NCBI RefSeq assembly: GCF_018613835.1
Contig: NZ_JAGGPM010000029.1
Location: 124,001-188,000 of the forward strand
DNA from: Arthrobacter sp. ISL-5
Lineage (GTDB): Bacteria; Actinomycetota; Actinomycetes; Actinomycetales; Micrococcaceae
Length of the DNA stretch: 64,000 bases
Direction: 5' to 3'
Under the pieces are notes generated by a model. It was not told the origin of the DNA, did not search any database, and worked only from the letters and a program-made list of their open reading frames with translations. Made by a program: the position numbers and the translations under genes. Below, piece after piece: positions 51,943-60,478 of this stretch; position 1 is the stretch's first letter, and each line of letters starts with the position of its first letter.

Positions 51943-52737
51943 ATGCAATCCGAAGTCCGGGATCTCAGGCTCCGCACCGGCATCACGGTGCCGTGCCTCG
52001 TCCGGGGCGACGTTGGCGCGAAGCCGGTATTGCTGGTGCATGCGTGGGGCGAATCCCGCGGAAGCTTTGACCGCCTGATCCCCCTGCTGAGCGGCTTCAG
52101 GGTCTACGCCCCCGACCTCCGCGGGCAGGGCGAGGCGGACAAACCGGAGGACGGCTATTCCCTGTCGGAACAGGCCGATGACGCCGCGGCGATCCTGGAC
52201 GCCCTCAACGTGCCGACGGCATTCGTCGTCGGCTCCTCCAGCGGGGGCTACGTCGCCCAGCAGCTGGCCGCGATGCACCCCGAGCGGGTTGCGGCGCTGG
52301 TGCTGGTCGGCTCTCCCCTGAGTCTCCAAGGCCGGCCCGCCTTCGCCGACGAAGTGGACGGCCTGACCGACCCACTCGACGAGGGCTGGGTCCGGGATTC
52401 CCTGTCCTGGTTTCCCCTGCTGCACGAAGTTCCGCCGTGGTTCCTCCAGGACCGCGTGCGCGACGGCCTCCGAATGCCCGCCCGCGCATGGAAAGGCATC
52501 CTCAATGGCCTGTGCGAGGCTGCGCCGCCCACGGAATCGGGAACCATCCGTGCCCCCACCCTGATCCTGTGGGGCGCCCAGGACAACCTTCTGCCACGCA
52601 GCGACCAGGAAACCCTCGCGGCCCGGCTCCCCGGCGCGGTGCTGAAGGTGTACCCCGACGTGGCGCATGTGGTCCTGTGGGAGTGCCCGGAGCGGGTCGC
52701 CGAGGACGCGGCGGCGTTCCTCAGGTCGTGTGCCTGA
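51943..52737 (+). CDS. alpha/beta-fold hydrolase
   Basis: 264 residues with the canonical fold: oxyanion-hole region L-L-V-H-A-W-G-E-S, D-L-R-G-Q-G-E-A-D, nucleophile serine in V-G-S-S-S-G-G-Y, an acidic residue in L-I-L-W-G-A-Q-D, and the catalytic histidine in D-V-A-H-V-V. The sequence resembles the group of small cytoplasmic esterases, haloperoxidases and ring-cleavage-product hydrolases. The substrate cannot be told. It is a single gene, transcribed away from the integrase remnant. Confidence 0.9.
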   Translation: MQSEVRDLRLRTGITVPCLVRGDVGAKPVLLVHAWGESRGSFDRLIPLLSGFRVYAPDLRGQGEADKPEDGYSLSEQADDAAAILDALNVPTAFVVGSSSGGYVAQQLAAMHPERVAALVLVGSPLSLQGRPAFADEVDGLTDPLDEGWVRDSLSWFPLLHEVPPWFLQDRVRDGLRMPARAWKGILNGLCEAAPPTESGTIRAPTLILWGAQDNLLPRSDQETLAARLPGAVLKVYPDVAHVVLWECPERVAEDAAAFLRSCA

Positions 52738-52894
52738 CACCCTTGACGGGGGGCTCGCGGCACCTTGCCGCCCCTTAACCCCGGCGGTAGCCTGAAAAAC
52801 AGATGACGGGCCGCGCCGCCCACCACGGGTTCCGAGAGTGCCGGCCCCGGCAGCGCCCCAGGCTCAGACCCGCCACCGGGAACGGGGAGACGCG

Positions 52895-54595
52895 ATGTCT
52901 GCACTCGCACACGGCCGGGAAGCCTACGCCGAACGGCGCTGGACGGACGCCGCAGGGCAGTACACCGCTGCCGAGCGCGACGCCGAACTGCCGGCCAACG
53001 ATCTGGAACAGCTGGCCACCTCCGTCATCCTCACCGGCCGGGCCTCCGAGGGAGTGGACATCCTGGCCCGGGCGCACCTGAAGTACCTCGCCGACGGCGA
53101 CTACCCCGCCGCCGCCCGGTGCGCCGCCTGGACCGGGATGAACCTCATCCTGCTGGGCGAACCGGCCCGCAGCGGCGGCTGGCTCGCCCGCGCCCGCCGG
53201 ATCGTGGAGGACCTGCCCGAGCCCTGCCCCGTCGAGGGCCTGCTGTTCGTCCCTGCCGGGCTGGGCGCCCTCTACCAAGGCGACGGCGTCGCCGCCGCGG
53301 AAGCCTTCACCCGGGCGGCTGACCTCGGACGGGAACGTGGCGACGCCGACACGGCAGCCCTCGGCATGCTGGGCCTCGGGCAGGCAAGGATCATGCTGGG
53401 CCAGCTCGACGACGGCCTGGCCCTGCTCGACGAAGCCATGGTCGCCGTCACGGTCGGGGAAATCTCCCCGGTCCCCGCCGGGATCATCTACTGCGCAGTG
53501 ATCCAAACCTGCCACCTGGCCTTCGACCTGCACCGCGCCCACGAGTGGACACGGGCGCTGGACCGGTGGTGCGACGCGCAACAGAACCTGGTGGCCTTCA
53601 GCGGCCAGTGCCAGATGCACCGGGCCGAGCTGTACCGGCTGCACGGCGCCTGGACGGAGGCGATCGACGCGGCCAAAACGGCGCAGGACCTCGCCTTCCG
53701 CGGCGACCGGATGGCCACTTACGGCGGCTTCTACGAACAGGGCGAAGTCCACCGGCTCCGCGGCGACTTCGACGCCTCCGAGGCCTCCTACCTGCGCGCT
53801 CAGGAGACCGGTTTCCCGCCGCACCCCGGGCTGGCGCTCCTGCGCCTGGCCCAAGGCAAGCCGGACCAGGCCCAGTCCCTGCTCCGGCAGGCCATGGACG
53901 GCGCCGCCCCCGACTACCGGCGCCGGATGCTCGCCGCCCGGGTGGAGATTGAACTGGCAGCAGGCGACGCTCGGGCAGCACGGGCCGCCATGGAGGAGCT
54001 GGCCTCGCTCTGCGCCTCGATCGACATGCCCATGCTGCACGCCCTCGCCGAGCAGTCCGAGGCCTCTGTCCTGTTCCACGAAGGCGACCCCCAGGCTGCC
54101 CTGGTCCTGCTTCGCCGCGCGTGGTCCCGCTGGCTCAGCCTCGACGCACCGTTCGAAGCGGCCTGCTGCCGCGCCCTCCTGGCGAGCCTGTGCGCCGCGC
54201 TCGGTGATGAGGAGTCCGCCCGGCTGGAGCGCGAGGCGGCCCGGGCAGTATTTTCCGAGCTGGGCGCCGCGCCGGCGCTATCGGGGCTTGAGCTATCGGG
54301 GGCTGAGTTGTCCGGGCCTGAGCAACCGGCGCCCGTTGCGCCGGACGCCCGGACAGAACCGCTGCCAACCTCCGGGAACGACGTCGGCCACGCCGCCGTT
54401 GCCGGGCCGCTCACGGCCCGCGAAACCGAGGTGGTGCGGCTCGTCTCCGCCGGACTGAGCAACCGGGACATCGCCGCCGAGCTGTTCATCAGCGAGAAAA
54501 CGGTGGCCCGGCACCTGAGCAATGTCTTCACCAAGCTGGGCCTGACCTCCCGGGCCGCGGCCACGGCCTACGCCTACCGGCACGGACTCGTCTGA
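52895..54595 (+). CDS. LuxR-family regulator with a TPR-like helical sensor region
   Basis: 566 residues from ATG 52895, chosen for the GGGGAG ten nt upstream. Most of the protein (about 1-460) is a series of alpha-helical pairs of the TPR type, with A-x-x-Y and L-G-x-x-x-x-A-x patterns. It lacks the AAA ATPase of the large MalT-type activators. A linker with repeated L-S-G-x-E-L-S-G units (about 463-480) leads to the C-terminal LuxR helix-turn-helix (L-T-A-R-E-T-E-V-V-R-L-V-S-A-G-L-S-N, then F-I-S-E-K-T-V-A-R-H-L-S-N-V). It precedes the SemiSWEET-like and flavin monooxygenase genes and probably activates them. Confidence 0.88.
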   Translation: MSALAHGREAYAERRWTDAAGQYTAAERDAELPANDLEQLATSVILTGRASEGVDILARAHLKYLADGDYPAAARCAAWTGMNLILLGEPARSGGWLARARRIVEDLPEPCPVEGLLFVPAGLGALYQGDGVAAAEAFTRAADLGRERGDADTAALGMLGLGQARIMLGQLDDGLALLDEAMVAVTVGEISPVPAGIIYCAVIQTCHLAFDLHRAHEWTRALDRWCDAQQNLVAFSGQCQMHRAELYRLHGAWTEAIDAAKTAQDLAFRGDRMATYGGFYEQGEVHRLRGDFDASEASYLRAQETGFPPHPGLALLRLAQGKPDQAQSLLRQAMDGAAPDYRRRMLAARVEIELAAGDARAARAAMEELASLCASIDMPMLHALAEQSEASVLFHEGDPQAALVLLRRAWSRWLSLDAPFEAACCRALLASLCAALGDEESARLEREAARAVFSELGAAPALSGLELSGAELSGPEQPAPVAPDARTEPLPTSGNDVGHAAVAGPLTARETEVVRLVSAGLSNRDIAAELFISEKTVARHLSNVFTKLGLTSRAAATAYAYRHGLV

Positions 54596-54702
54596 CCTCC
54601 CTCCCTGCATAAAATTACCCATTCCCCGCCCGCCGGATTTCGCCCCGGAAATGGGTGATTCGCCCGATTTGCCGCGACGCGACGAAAAATAGCGTTAGTG
54701 GC

Positions 54703-55026
54703 ATGAACGTTTCAGTGCTCGCAGGAATGGTTTCCACCCTCCTCTTCGCGGTGAGCTACCTGCCCATGCTGCTCAAGGCCCTGCGCACCAGGGATCTTGA
54801 CTCCTACAGCCTCGGCTACCTCGCGCTGAGCAACGCCGCCAACGCAGTGCACTCCGTGTATGTCGTCAGCCTCCCGCTGGGGCCGATCTGGCTGCTGCAC
54901 TTCTTCTACGTCGTGGCGTCCGCGCTGCTGCTCATCTGGTACCTGCGCTTCCGGAGCGTTCATAACCACCCAACCGCACCTGCATCACCAAGGAGGCACC
55001 ACCATGACCACCACCCCAGCAACTGA
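54703..55026 (+). CDS. SemiSWEET/PQ-loop-like membrane protein
   Basis: 107 residues from ATG 54703. Three helices with the pattern V-S-T-L-L-F-A-V-S-Y-L-P in helix 1, D-S-Y-S-L-G-Y-L-A-L-S-N-A-A-N in helix 2 and L-H-F-F-Y-V-V-A-S-A in helix 3 match the small bacterial SWEET/PQ-loop transporters, which work as dimers. The C-terminus is histidine-rich (H-H-H-D-H-H). It overlaps the downstream flavin monooxygenase gene by 23 nt, so the two are co-expressed. Confidence 0.75.
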   Translation: MNVSVLAGMVSTLLFAVSYLPMLLKALRTRDLDSYSLGYLALSNAANAVHSVYVVSLPLGPIWLLHFFYVVASALLLIWYLRFRSVHNHPTAPASPRRHHHDHHPSN

Positions 55027-56149
55027 CACCGGTGGCGCCGTCGGCACTGCCGCCGTCGACACCGTCATCGTCGGTGCCGGACAGTCCGGCCTCGCGCTGG
55101 GCTACTACCTGGCGCAGCAGCACCGGAACCTTGTCATTCTCGACGCCGGCACACGCGTTGGCGACGCGTGGCGGAGCCGCTGGGACTCGCTGCGCCTGTT
55201 CACCCCCGCCAAGTACAACGGCCTGCCCGGCCGGCCCTTCCCCGGTGACCGTCTCGCCTTCCCCACCAAGGACGAGCAGGCGGACTACCTGGAGGACTAC
55301 GCCTCCCGGTTCCACCTGCCGGTCCGGCCCAACACGGCCGTCACCCGGCTGAGCCACGACGGGCAGCGGTTCCATGTGACGGCCGGGGCGCAGCGCTGGA
55401 CGTCGGCGAACGTCGTCCTCGCCACCGGCGCCTGCCACCTGCCCAAGACGCCGGGCTTTGCGGCGGAACTGCCGTCCGCCGTCGTACAGCTCCACTCCCA
55501 CAGCTACAAGAACCCGGCCCAGCTCGCGCCCGGCCCGGTCCTGGTGGTGGGGGTAGGCAACTCCGGGGCGGAGATCGCCCTGGAGACCAGCCGCACGCAT
55601 GAAACCTGGCTGGCCGGCAAGCCGAGTGCCGAGATCCCGTTCCGGCACGGCCGGACCGCGGCCCGGTTCTTCATCCCGGTGGTCCGCTTCGCCGGGATGC
55701 ACGTGCTCAACACCAACACGCCCGTGGGGCGCAAGGTGCTGCCCAAGTTGGCTGGCACGGGTAGGCCGCTGATCCGCACCAAGACCGCGGACCTCCGCGC
55801 CGCCGGCGTCCAACTGGTGCCGCGGGTCGCCGGAGTCCAGGACGGCGAAGTAATACTCGACGGCGGCCAGAGCCTTCCGGTGGCAAACGTCATCTGGTGC
55901 ACCGGCTTCACCGAGGCCTACCCATGGCTGGACATCCCGGCGCTGCCCGCGAACTGGCGGGAGCAGCAGCACCGCGGGATCGTGGATGCACTGCCGGGCC
56001 TGTACCTGCTGGGGAAAGATTTGATGTTCGCGGCAGCGTCGGAAACCCTCCCCGGCGTGTGCCGGGACGCCAAGTACCTGGCGAAGCGGCTGGCCGCCAC
56101 CCGGGCTCCGCAGGACGAAGCGGAAGTCCAGAGCAGGCTGGCGGCATAA
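55004..56149 (+). CDS. flavin-dependent monooxygenase (CzcO/YUCCA-like)
   Basis: 381 residues from ATG 55004, seven nt after AAGGAGG. It has the FAD-binding motif V-I-V-G-A-G-Q-S-G-L, a middle segment with L-A-T-G-A-C-H-L-P, the NADPH-binding V-V-G-V-G-N-S-G-A-E-I, and the late W-C-T-G-F-T-E-A-Y-P-W-L. This order is that of class B flavoprotein monooxygenases, which insert oxygen into nucleophilic N or S atoms or into ketones. It lies directly behind a SemiSWEET-like transporter and a LuxR regulator. The substrate may be a small compound moved by that transporter; this is inference. Confidence 0.9.
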   Translation: MTTTPATDTGGAVGTAAVDTVIVGAGQSGLALGYYLAQQHRNLVILDAGTRVGDAWRSRWDSLRLFTPAKYNGLPGRPFPGDRLAFPTKDEQADYLEDYASRFHLPVRPNTAVTRLSHDGQRFHVTAGAQRWTSANVVLATGACHLPKTPGFAAELPSAVVQLHSHSYKNPAQLAPGPVLVVGVGNSGAEIALETSRTHETWLAGKPSAEIPFRHGRTAARFFIPVVRFAGMHVLNTNTPVGRKVLPKLAGTGRPLIRTKTADLRAAGVQLVPRVAGVQDGEVILDGGQSLPVANVIWCTGFTEAYPWLDIPALPANWREQQHRGIVDALPGLYLLGKDLMFAAASETLPGVCRDAKYLAKRLAATRAPQDEAEVQSRLAA

Positions 56150-56229
56150 CGGACGTGGACACGTTCGCGTCCCTGGCCGGCCGATGCCTGGTCGTTGCCC
56201 CATGCTGACGGCCTTGCGATACTTCACAC

Positions 56230-56727
56230 ATGCCTAGCCTCCCCGCAACGTTCGTTACGGACGTCTTCAGCCAGCCGCTCCATGCCCAGTTCGAGGCGTT
56301 CCTCGACGAGCACCGAGGCGCGCTCAATGACTGTTTGAACGGGCTGACCGAGGAACAGGCGCGCCGCTCGCTGGTGACCTCGCGGACCACGCTGCTGGGC
56401 CTGGTGAAGCACGCGGCCTTCGTCGAGAAGGTCTGGTTCGACGAAGCAATCACCTGCCGTTCCCGCGCCGAGATCGGCATCCCCGCCACCCCTGACGAAT
56501 CGTTCATCCTCGACGACGGCGATTCCGTCGCCAGCGTCCGGCGGGCACACCGCGAGGCGTGCGAGGCATCGCGCAACGCAGCGTCCTCCCTGGGCCTCGA
56601 CGATCTGGTGCACGGCAACCGGAGGGGTCCGCTCCCGCTGCGCTGGGTGTACCTTCACATGCTGCGCGAGCTCGCCCAGCACTGCGGGCACGCAGACATC
56701 CTGCGCGAGCAGATCCTCAACGGCTGA
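56230..56727 (+). CDS. DinB-family protein (DUF664)
   Basis: 165 residues of four-helix-bundle type. DUF664 features are F-L-D-E-H-R-G-A-L near the start, T-T-L-L-G-L-V-K-H-A-A-F-V-E-K-V-W-F with the metal-ligand histidine, and V-Y-L-H-M-L-R-E-L-A-Q-H-C-G-H-A-D with two further histidines. These three positions form the metal site of the DinB/YfiT group, which includes bacillithiol- and mycothiol-dependent transferases. A thiol-transferase or detoxification role is possible. A short dead relative lies at 7466-7585. Confidence 0.88.
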   Translation: MPSLPATFVTDVFSQPLHAQFEAFLDEHRGALNDCLNGLTEEQARRSLVTSRTTLLGLVKHAAFVEKVWFDEAITCRSRAEIGIPATPDESFILDDGDSVASVRRAHREACEASRNAASSLGLDDLVHGNRRGPLPLRWVYLHMLRELAQHCGHADILREQILNG

Positions 56728-56736
56728 CTACACGCT

Positions 56737-56798
56737 GCATAACCTAACGACGCATAACCTAACGACGCTGGCGCCCGTCCCCGCTGGCGCCCGTCCCG
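56737..56798. repeat. two adjoining short tandem repeats
   Basis: GCATAACCTAACGAC occurs twice without a gap (56737-56766). A 16-bp unit beginning GCTGGCGCCCGTCCC then occurs twice (56767-56798), with a partial third. They sit between convergent genes and may be slippage products. Confidence 0.75.
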
Positions 56799-56903
56799 GC
56801 TGGCGAGGGGGCCGCAGCGGCGAGCGCCGGCGTCGTTCTCTTTCAGCATGAACGCCCAGCTTCTTGTGGTGCTCGCCGCGTTTCTCCGGTCGGGTGTAAG
56901 TTG

Positions 56904-57284
56904 TTACGCGCGCTGGGTGATGTTGAGAATGTTCCCTTCGCTGTCCAGGAACCAGGCGGCCTTGCCCCATTCGTCCGTGGCAACGCCGTTCTCCGTCTTC
57001 AACCCGGGCTGGTCGTAGTCTTCAAAGACGACGCCGCGGCCCCGCAGCTCCTCCATTTCGCGTTCGAGGTTGTCCGTGGTCCAACCCATCTGGGTGTTCT
57101 TCGCCGTCCCTGCATTCTCTGTCTGATATACGAGGAAGGACGTTCCGTGGCCGCCGCGGTACACCAGGTTGTCGTCCTCCACGGACTCGGCAGGTTCCAG
57201 CCCCAGCTTGTCCCGGTAAAAGTCCCTTGCCCTCTTGATGTCCTTCGCGGGCAGGACAGCCATGACGTCTGAATCCGTGAGCAT
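56904..57284 (-). CDS. VOC-family (glyoxalase/bleomycin-resistance-like) protein
   Basis: 126 residues from ATG 57284. It has the paired beta-alpha-beta-beta-beta modules of the VOC fold: I-K-R-A-R-D-F-Y-R-D-K-L-G-L at the start and A-A-W-F-L-D-S-E-G-N-I-L at the end, the second carrying the usual D-P/S-x-G-N turn. VOC proteins act as metal enzymes (glyoxalase, dioxygenase) or bind antibiotics. Its activity is unknown. It is transcribed on its own, opposite to the DUF664 gene. Confidence 0.88.
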   Translation of the reverse strand: MLTDSDVMAVLPAKDIKRARDFYRDKLGLEPAESVEDDNLVYRGGHGTSFLVYQTENAGTAKNTQMGWTTDNLEREMEELRGRGVVFEDYDQPGLKTENGVATDEWGKAAWFLDSEGNILNITQRA

Positions 57285-57532
57285 GATGATTTCCTTTGTG
57301 CGTTGTTTTCTCATTGATGGCGACGCTCTCCCCCGGTAGCGGTTCCGGAGCGTCCTTGTCCCGTGGCCGCGTGGCCGCCCGTTCCGCCAACTACCGGGGC
57401 GGCCACCTGGGACCCTGCGACGCCCCGCCAACCATCATCGGCGCGAGGGTCCCCGAAGCTTATGGGGCCATTATGGAACCGATTGACGGCTACGGAAATA
57501 GTGCTGACGGGCTGCCAGCAGCCGCCCTCGCG

Positions 57533-57853
57533 CTACTGCCCGGGGGCGCGGTATGTCGGTGTCTTTTTGGCCGCTTCGTCGATGTCTTCCGGCGTCATGA
57601 GCGGCTTCAGACGCACGTTCACGTTGCCCGTCGAATTGATCATCAGCGAAAGGGCCGCGGCGCCGGCCTGGTCCGGGATATCAAATACGCCCAGGACGTC
57701 GGTATCCCCGAAGGCGTAGTAGAAGCTTTCAAGCGATCCTCCTACGGAATTGAGGGCGTCCACCACCGCGTCACGTCGCTTGGTGCCGCCTTCGCGCATG
57801 AGCCCCTTGATGCCCTCGCCCACGTAATTCGCTTCAAACAGATACTTGGTCAT
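57533..57853 (-). CDS. GYD-domain protein
   Basis: 106 residues from ATG 57853. The sequence T-K-Y-L-F-E-A-N-Y-V-G-E-G-I-K-G-L opens a small ferredoxin-like dimeric domain, and S-F-Y-Y-A-F-G-D-T-D-V is the characteristic GYD-type strand. Family members are small dimeric alpha/beta proteins without a settled function. It is monocistronic and unconnected to its neighbours. Confidence 0.85.
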   Translation of the reverse strand: MTKYLFEANYVGEGIKGLMREGGTKRRDAVVDALNSVGGSLESFYYAFGDTDVLGVFDIPDQAGAAALSLMINSTGNVNVRLKPLMTPEDIDEAAKKTPTYRAPGQ

Positions 57854-58054
57854 GATCTTTCCTGTTCCGTGATGTCCAGGACGCGGGCACCCGAGGGTGT
57901 GCCTGACACCCGTGAGGAGTGTCCTGGAGCGGTCCCGGAGTGGGGCCGTGCGCACAGCGTAGGCCCACTTCCGCGCACTGACAACGGCTGCTGCAAAACT
58001 CCGCGGGCGCGGGCCTGCTGTACCCGTTCGTCGCCGTCCGGGCGCGCTCCCTCG

Positions 58055-59566
58055 TTAGCGCTCCCCCGCCGTCCCCTGATGTCCCACGTGCGCCGCCCTG
58101 GCTGTCTCGTAGCTGCTGTCGAACGGCAGCGTGTCCATGTCCAGCAGGGGGTTCTCGTCCTGCGTCGCCACCAGTTCGCGGGCCGCTTCCTCCGAGTCCA
58201 CGCTGGGCATTGACCCGGGCAGGTGCCGCCTGGCCGATTCCGGGAGGAAGTAGATGGTGACGGCGGCGATCGCCGAGGTCACCATCAGATAGTAGGCGGG
58301 CATCATGTCGTTGCCCGTCGCCTGGATGAGGGAGGCAATGATGAACGGCGTTGTGCCGCCGAAGATGGCGACGGCGAAGTTGTAGGCGATACCCATGGCC
58401 CCGTAGCGGTGGGCCGTGGGGAACAGCGCCGGGAGCGCCGAGGCGAGGTTGGCCACGTAGAACGTGACGGGAAATGCGACCAGGGCGAGGCCGGTGAGCG
58501 TGGCCGGAACGTTTCCCAGCGAGATCAGCAGGAACGCGGGGATCGACAGCACCACGGTGCTGACGGCTCCGATCCAGAGCACGGGGCGGCGCCCGATCCT
58601 GTCCGAGAGATGCCCGGTCAGCGGGATGCACAGGGACATGACCACCAGGACGGGGATGGTGAGCAGCGTCCCGTGGATCTCGTCGTAGCCCTTGTTGCTC
58701 GTCAGATACGTGGGCATGTAGGACGTGAGGGCGTAGCCCACCGTGTTGGCAGCCGCCACGAGAATCATGGCCAGCACGATCCTGCGCCAGTAGGTCCTGA
58801 AGATCCCCACCGGTCCCATGGCTCCGAGCACCTCGCCTGTTTCGGGGTGCCGGGCCGATTCCTCTTCCGCTTCCAGGGTCGCCTGGAAGACCGGTGATTC
58901 CTCGATCTTCAGCCGGAAGTAGATGGCGATGATGCCGAGCGGACCGGCGACCAGGAACGGAATGCGCCAGCCCCACTCCTCCATCTGGGCCTGGCCCATT
59001 GTCAGCTGAAGGACGGAGACCAGTGCCGCGCCAATGGCAAAGCCCAGGTAGCTGCCCATGTCCAGGAAGCTGGCGAAGAAGCCGCGGCGGTGGTCCGGCG
59101 AATGCTCACAGACGAACGTGGTGGCTCCGGAGTACTCGCCGCCGGTGGAAAAGCCCTGCACCAGCTTCGTGACCACCAGCAGCACGGCTGCCCAGATGCC
59201 CAGCACCGCGTAGCCGGGAAGCAGGCCGACGGCGAACGTCGCGGCAGCCATGAGCATCAGGGTCATGGCCAGCACCTTCTGGCGGCCTATCTTGTCGCCC
59301 AGCCAGCCGAAGAAGACGCCGCCCAGCGGGCGGGCGATAAACGTTGCTCCGAAGGTTCCCAGCAGGAACAGGTTCTGCACGGCTTTATCTGCTTCGGGCA
59401 GGAACACCGGACCCATGGTGGTGATCAGGTAACCGAACACGCCGACGTCGTACCATTCCATCGTGTTGCCCACGATGGTCCCGCCGAGCGCTTTCCTCAG
59501 CGTGGGATGGTCAACGACGTTGACGTCGGAGACGCGAAGGCGGCGGCTTTTCGGCTGTACGGTCAT
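58055..59566 (-). CDS. MFS transporter, metabolite:H+ symporter (MHS/ProP-type)
   Basis: 503 residues from ATG 59566; an in-frame ATG further upstream is less likely. MHS hallmarks are N-T-M-E-W-Y-D-V-G-V-F-G in helix 1, W-L-G-D-K-I-G-R-Q-K-V-L as the signature loop, and L-S-D-R-I-G-R-R-P-V-L in the second half, with R-L-K-I-E-E-S-P-V-F in the central loop. Members take up osmolytes (proline/betaine), citrate, alpha-ketoglutarate or shikimate with protons. The C-terminal tail is longer than usual and acidic. The substrate is not evident. Confidence 0.92.
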   Translation of the reverse strand: MTVQPKSRRLRVSDVNVVDHPTLRKALGGTIVGNTMEWYDVGVFGYLITTMGPVFLPEADKAVQNLFLLGTFGATFIARPLGGVFFGWLGDKIGRQKVLAMTLMLMAAATFAVGLLPGYAVLGIWAAVLLVVTKLVQGFSTGGEYSGATTFVCEHSPDHRRGFFASFLDMGSYLGFAIGAALVSVLQLTMGQAQMEEWGWRIPFLVAGPLGIIAIYFRLKIEESPVFQATLEAEEESARHPETGEVLGAMGPVGIFRTYWRRIVLAMILVAAANTVGYALTSYMPTYLTSNKGYDEIHGTLLTIPVLVVMSLCIPLTGHLSDRIGRRPVLWIGAVSTVVLSIPAFLLISLGNVPATLTGLALVAFPVTFYVANLASALPALFPTAHRYGAMGIAYNFAVAIFGGTTPFIIASLIQATGNDMMPAYYLMVTSAIAAVTIYFLPESARRHLPGSMPSVDSEEAARELVATQDENPLLDMDTLPFDSSYETARAAHVGHQGTAGER

Positions 59567-59960
59567 GGCTGCGGCGCTCCGGCGTCGGCTTTCCTTCGGC
59601 ACTGGCTCTGCGGCATCGTCGTTCCTCCCGTGGAGGTCATGCGTCATCCCCAAGTGGCGCCGTCGCTGGCTTTGGCCTCGGCGTTCTGGCCGAGCCCCGG
59701 TGCCCGGTAATGTTCCGGGCTGTCGAGAAGAGCGCGAGATGTCCGCCAGTGGGAATGTCTTTGAAGGACCCTGTGATCAGTCCTGTCCCGCCGGCCGTTC
59801 GGGCTCTGTGGGTGCAACTCCGGTCATTTTCCCACTGCAGCAGTGCAACGGCAATGGAAATGGGCAGGCCAGCGGCACGAGGCACCAGCCAGTCGGGTAT
59901 TCAGCAGCGACTGGCCAGCGCCCGGACCGGGGCCCTCAAGCCGCCAAACGCGGCCCCAAT
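59567..59960. other. 394-bp region without a supported gene
   Basis: No good start or ribosome site on either strand. A weak minus-strand frame at 59637-59885 has no motif. It presumably contains the promoter of the MHS transporter gene. Confidence 0.4.
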
Positions 59961-60395
59961 TCAGGCCCCCGGCATCAGCCCCAGTTGCGCCATCATGGAG
60001 GCCACGTCCGGATGGGCGCGGAAGGAGACATACTTTCCGTCCTTGACGGAGGCGAAGTAGGTGCCGGTGCCGGTCACCGACTTGCCGGTGGCCGGGACCT
60101 CCTGGCTTCCCATGCGCAACGGTCCCGTGTTCGTGCCGGTGAACTCCACTTCCGCCGCCACCTGGTCATCGCTGACCACCCTGCTGGTGGTCTTGACGCG
60201 CATGTCCGGAAACGCCGTAAACCACCCTTCCATGTACGCCTGCACCTGCTCCCGGCTGCGGAACGGCTCGGACGCATTCACATCCGAAAACGTAAATTCA
60301 TCTGCCAGCAGTCCGGCGAACGCCGCCGTGTCGTGCTGGTCCCAGGCCGCCAATCCGCGGTCATCAAGCTGCTCTATTTCTGCGCGTGACATCAC
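59961..60395 (-). CDS. SnoaL-like/NTF2-fold protein (ester cyclase-like)
   Basis: 144 residues. The cone-shaped NTF2 fold is suggested by L-A-A-W-D-Q-H-D-T-A-A-F-A-G-L-L-A-D-E-F-T at the start, Q-V-Q-A-Y-M-E-G-W-F-T-A-F-P-D-M-R in the middle and the last strand K-Y-V-S-F-R-A-H-P. It is typical of the SnoaL/ester-cyclase group, which includes polyketide cyclases and many small enzymes of unknown substrate. It is a single gene. Confidence 0.87.
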   Translation of the reverse strand: MMSRAEIEQLDDRGLAAWDQHDTAAFAGLLADEFTFSDVNASEPFRSREQVQAYMEGWFTAFPDMRVKTTSRVVSDDQVAAEVEFTGTNTGPLRMGSQEVPATGKSVTGTGTYFASVKDGKYVSFRAHPDVASMMAQLGLMPGA

Positions 60396-60478
60396 ACATC
60401 TCCTCGTTGAAATGTACTGGTGCGGCCCATAGTAGGCCTTCCGGCGCGGCGGTCAATGCCCGCGCGCAAACCGGTCCC

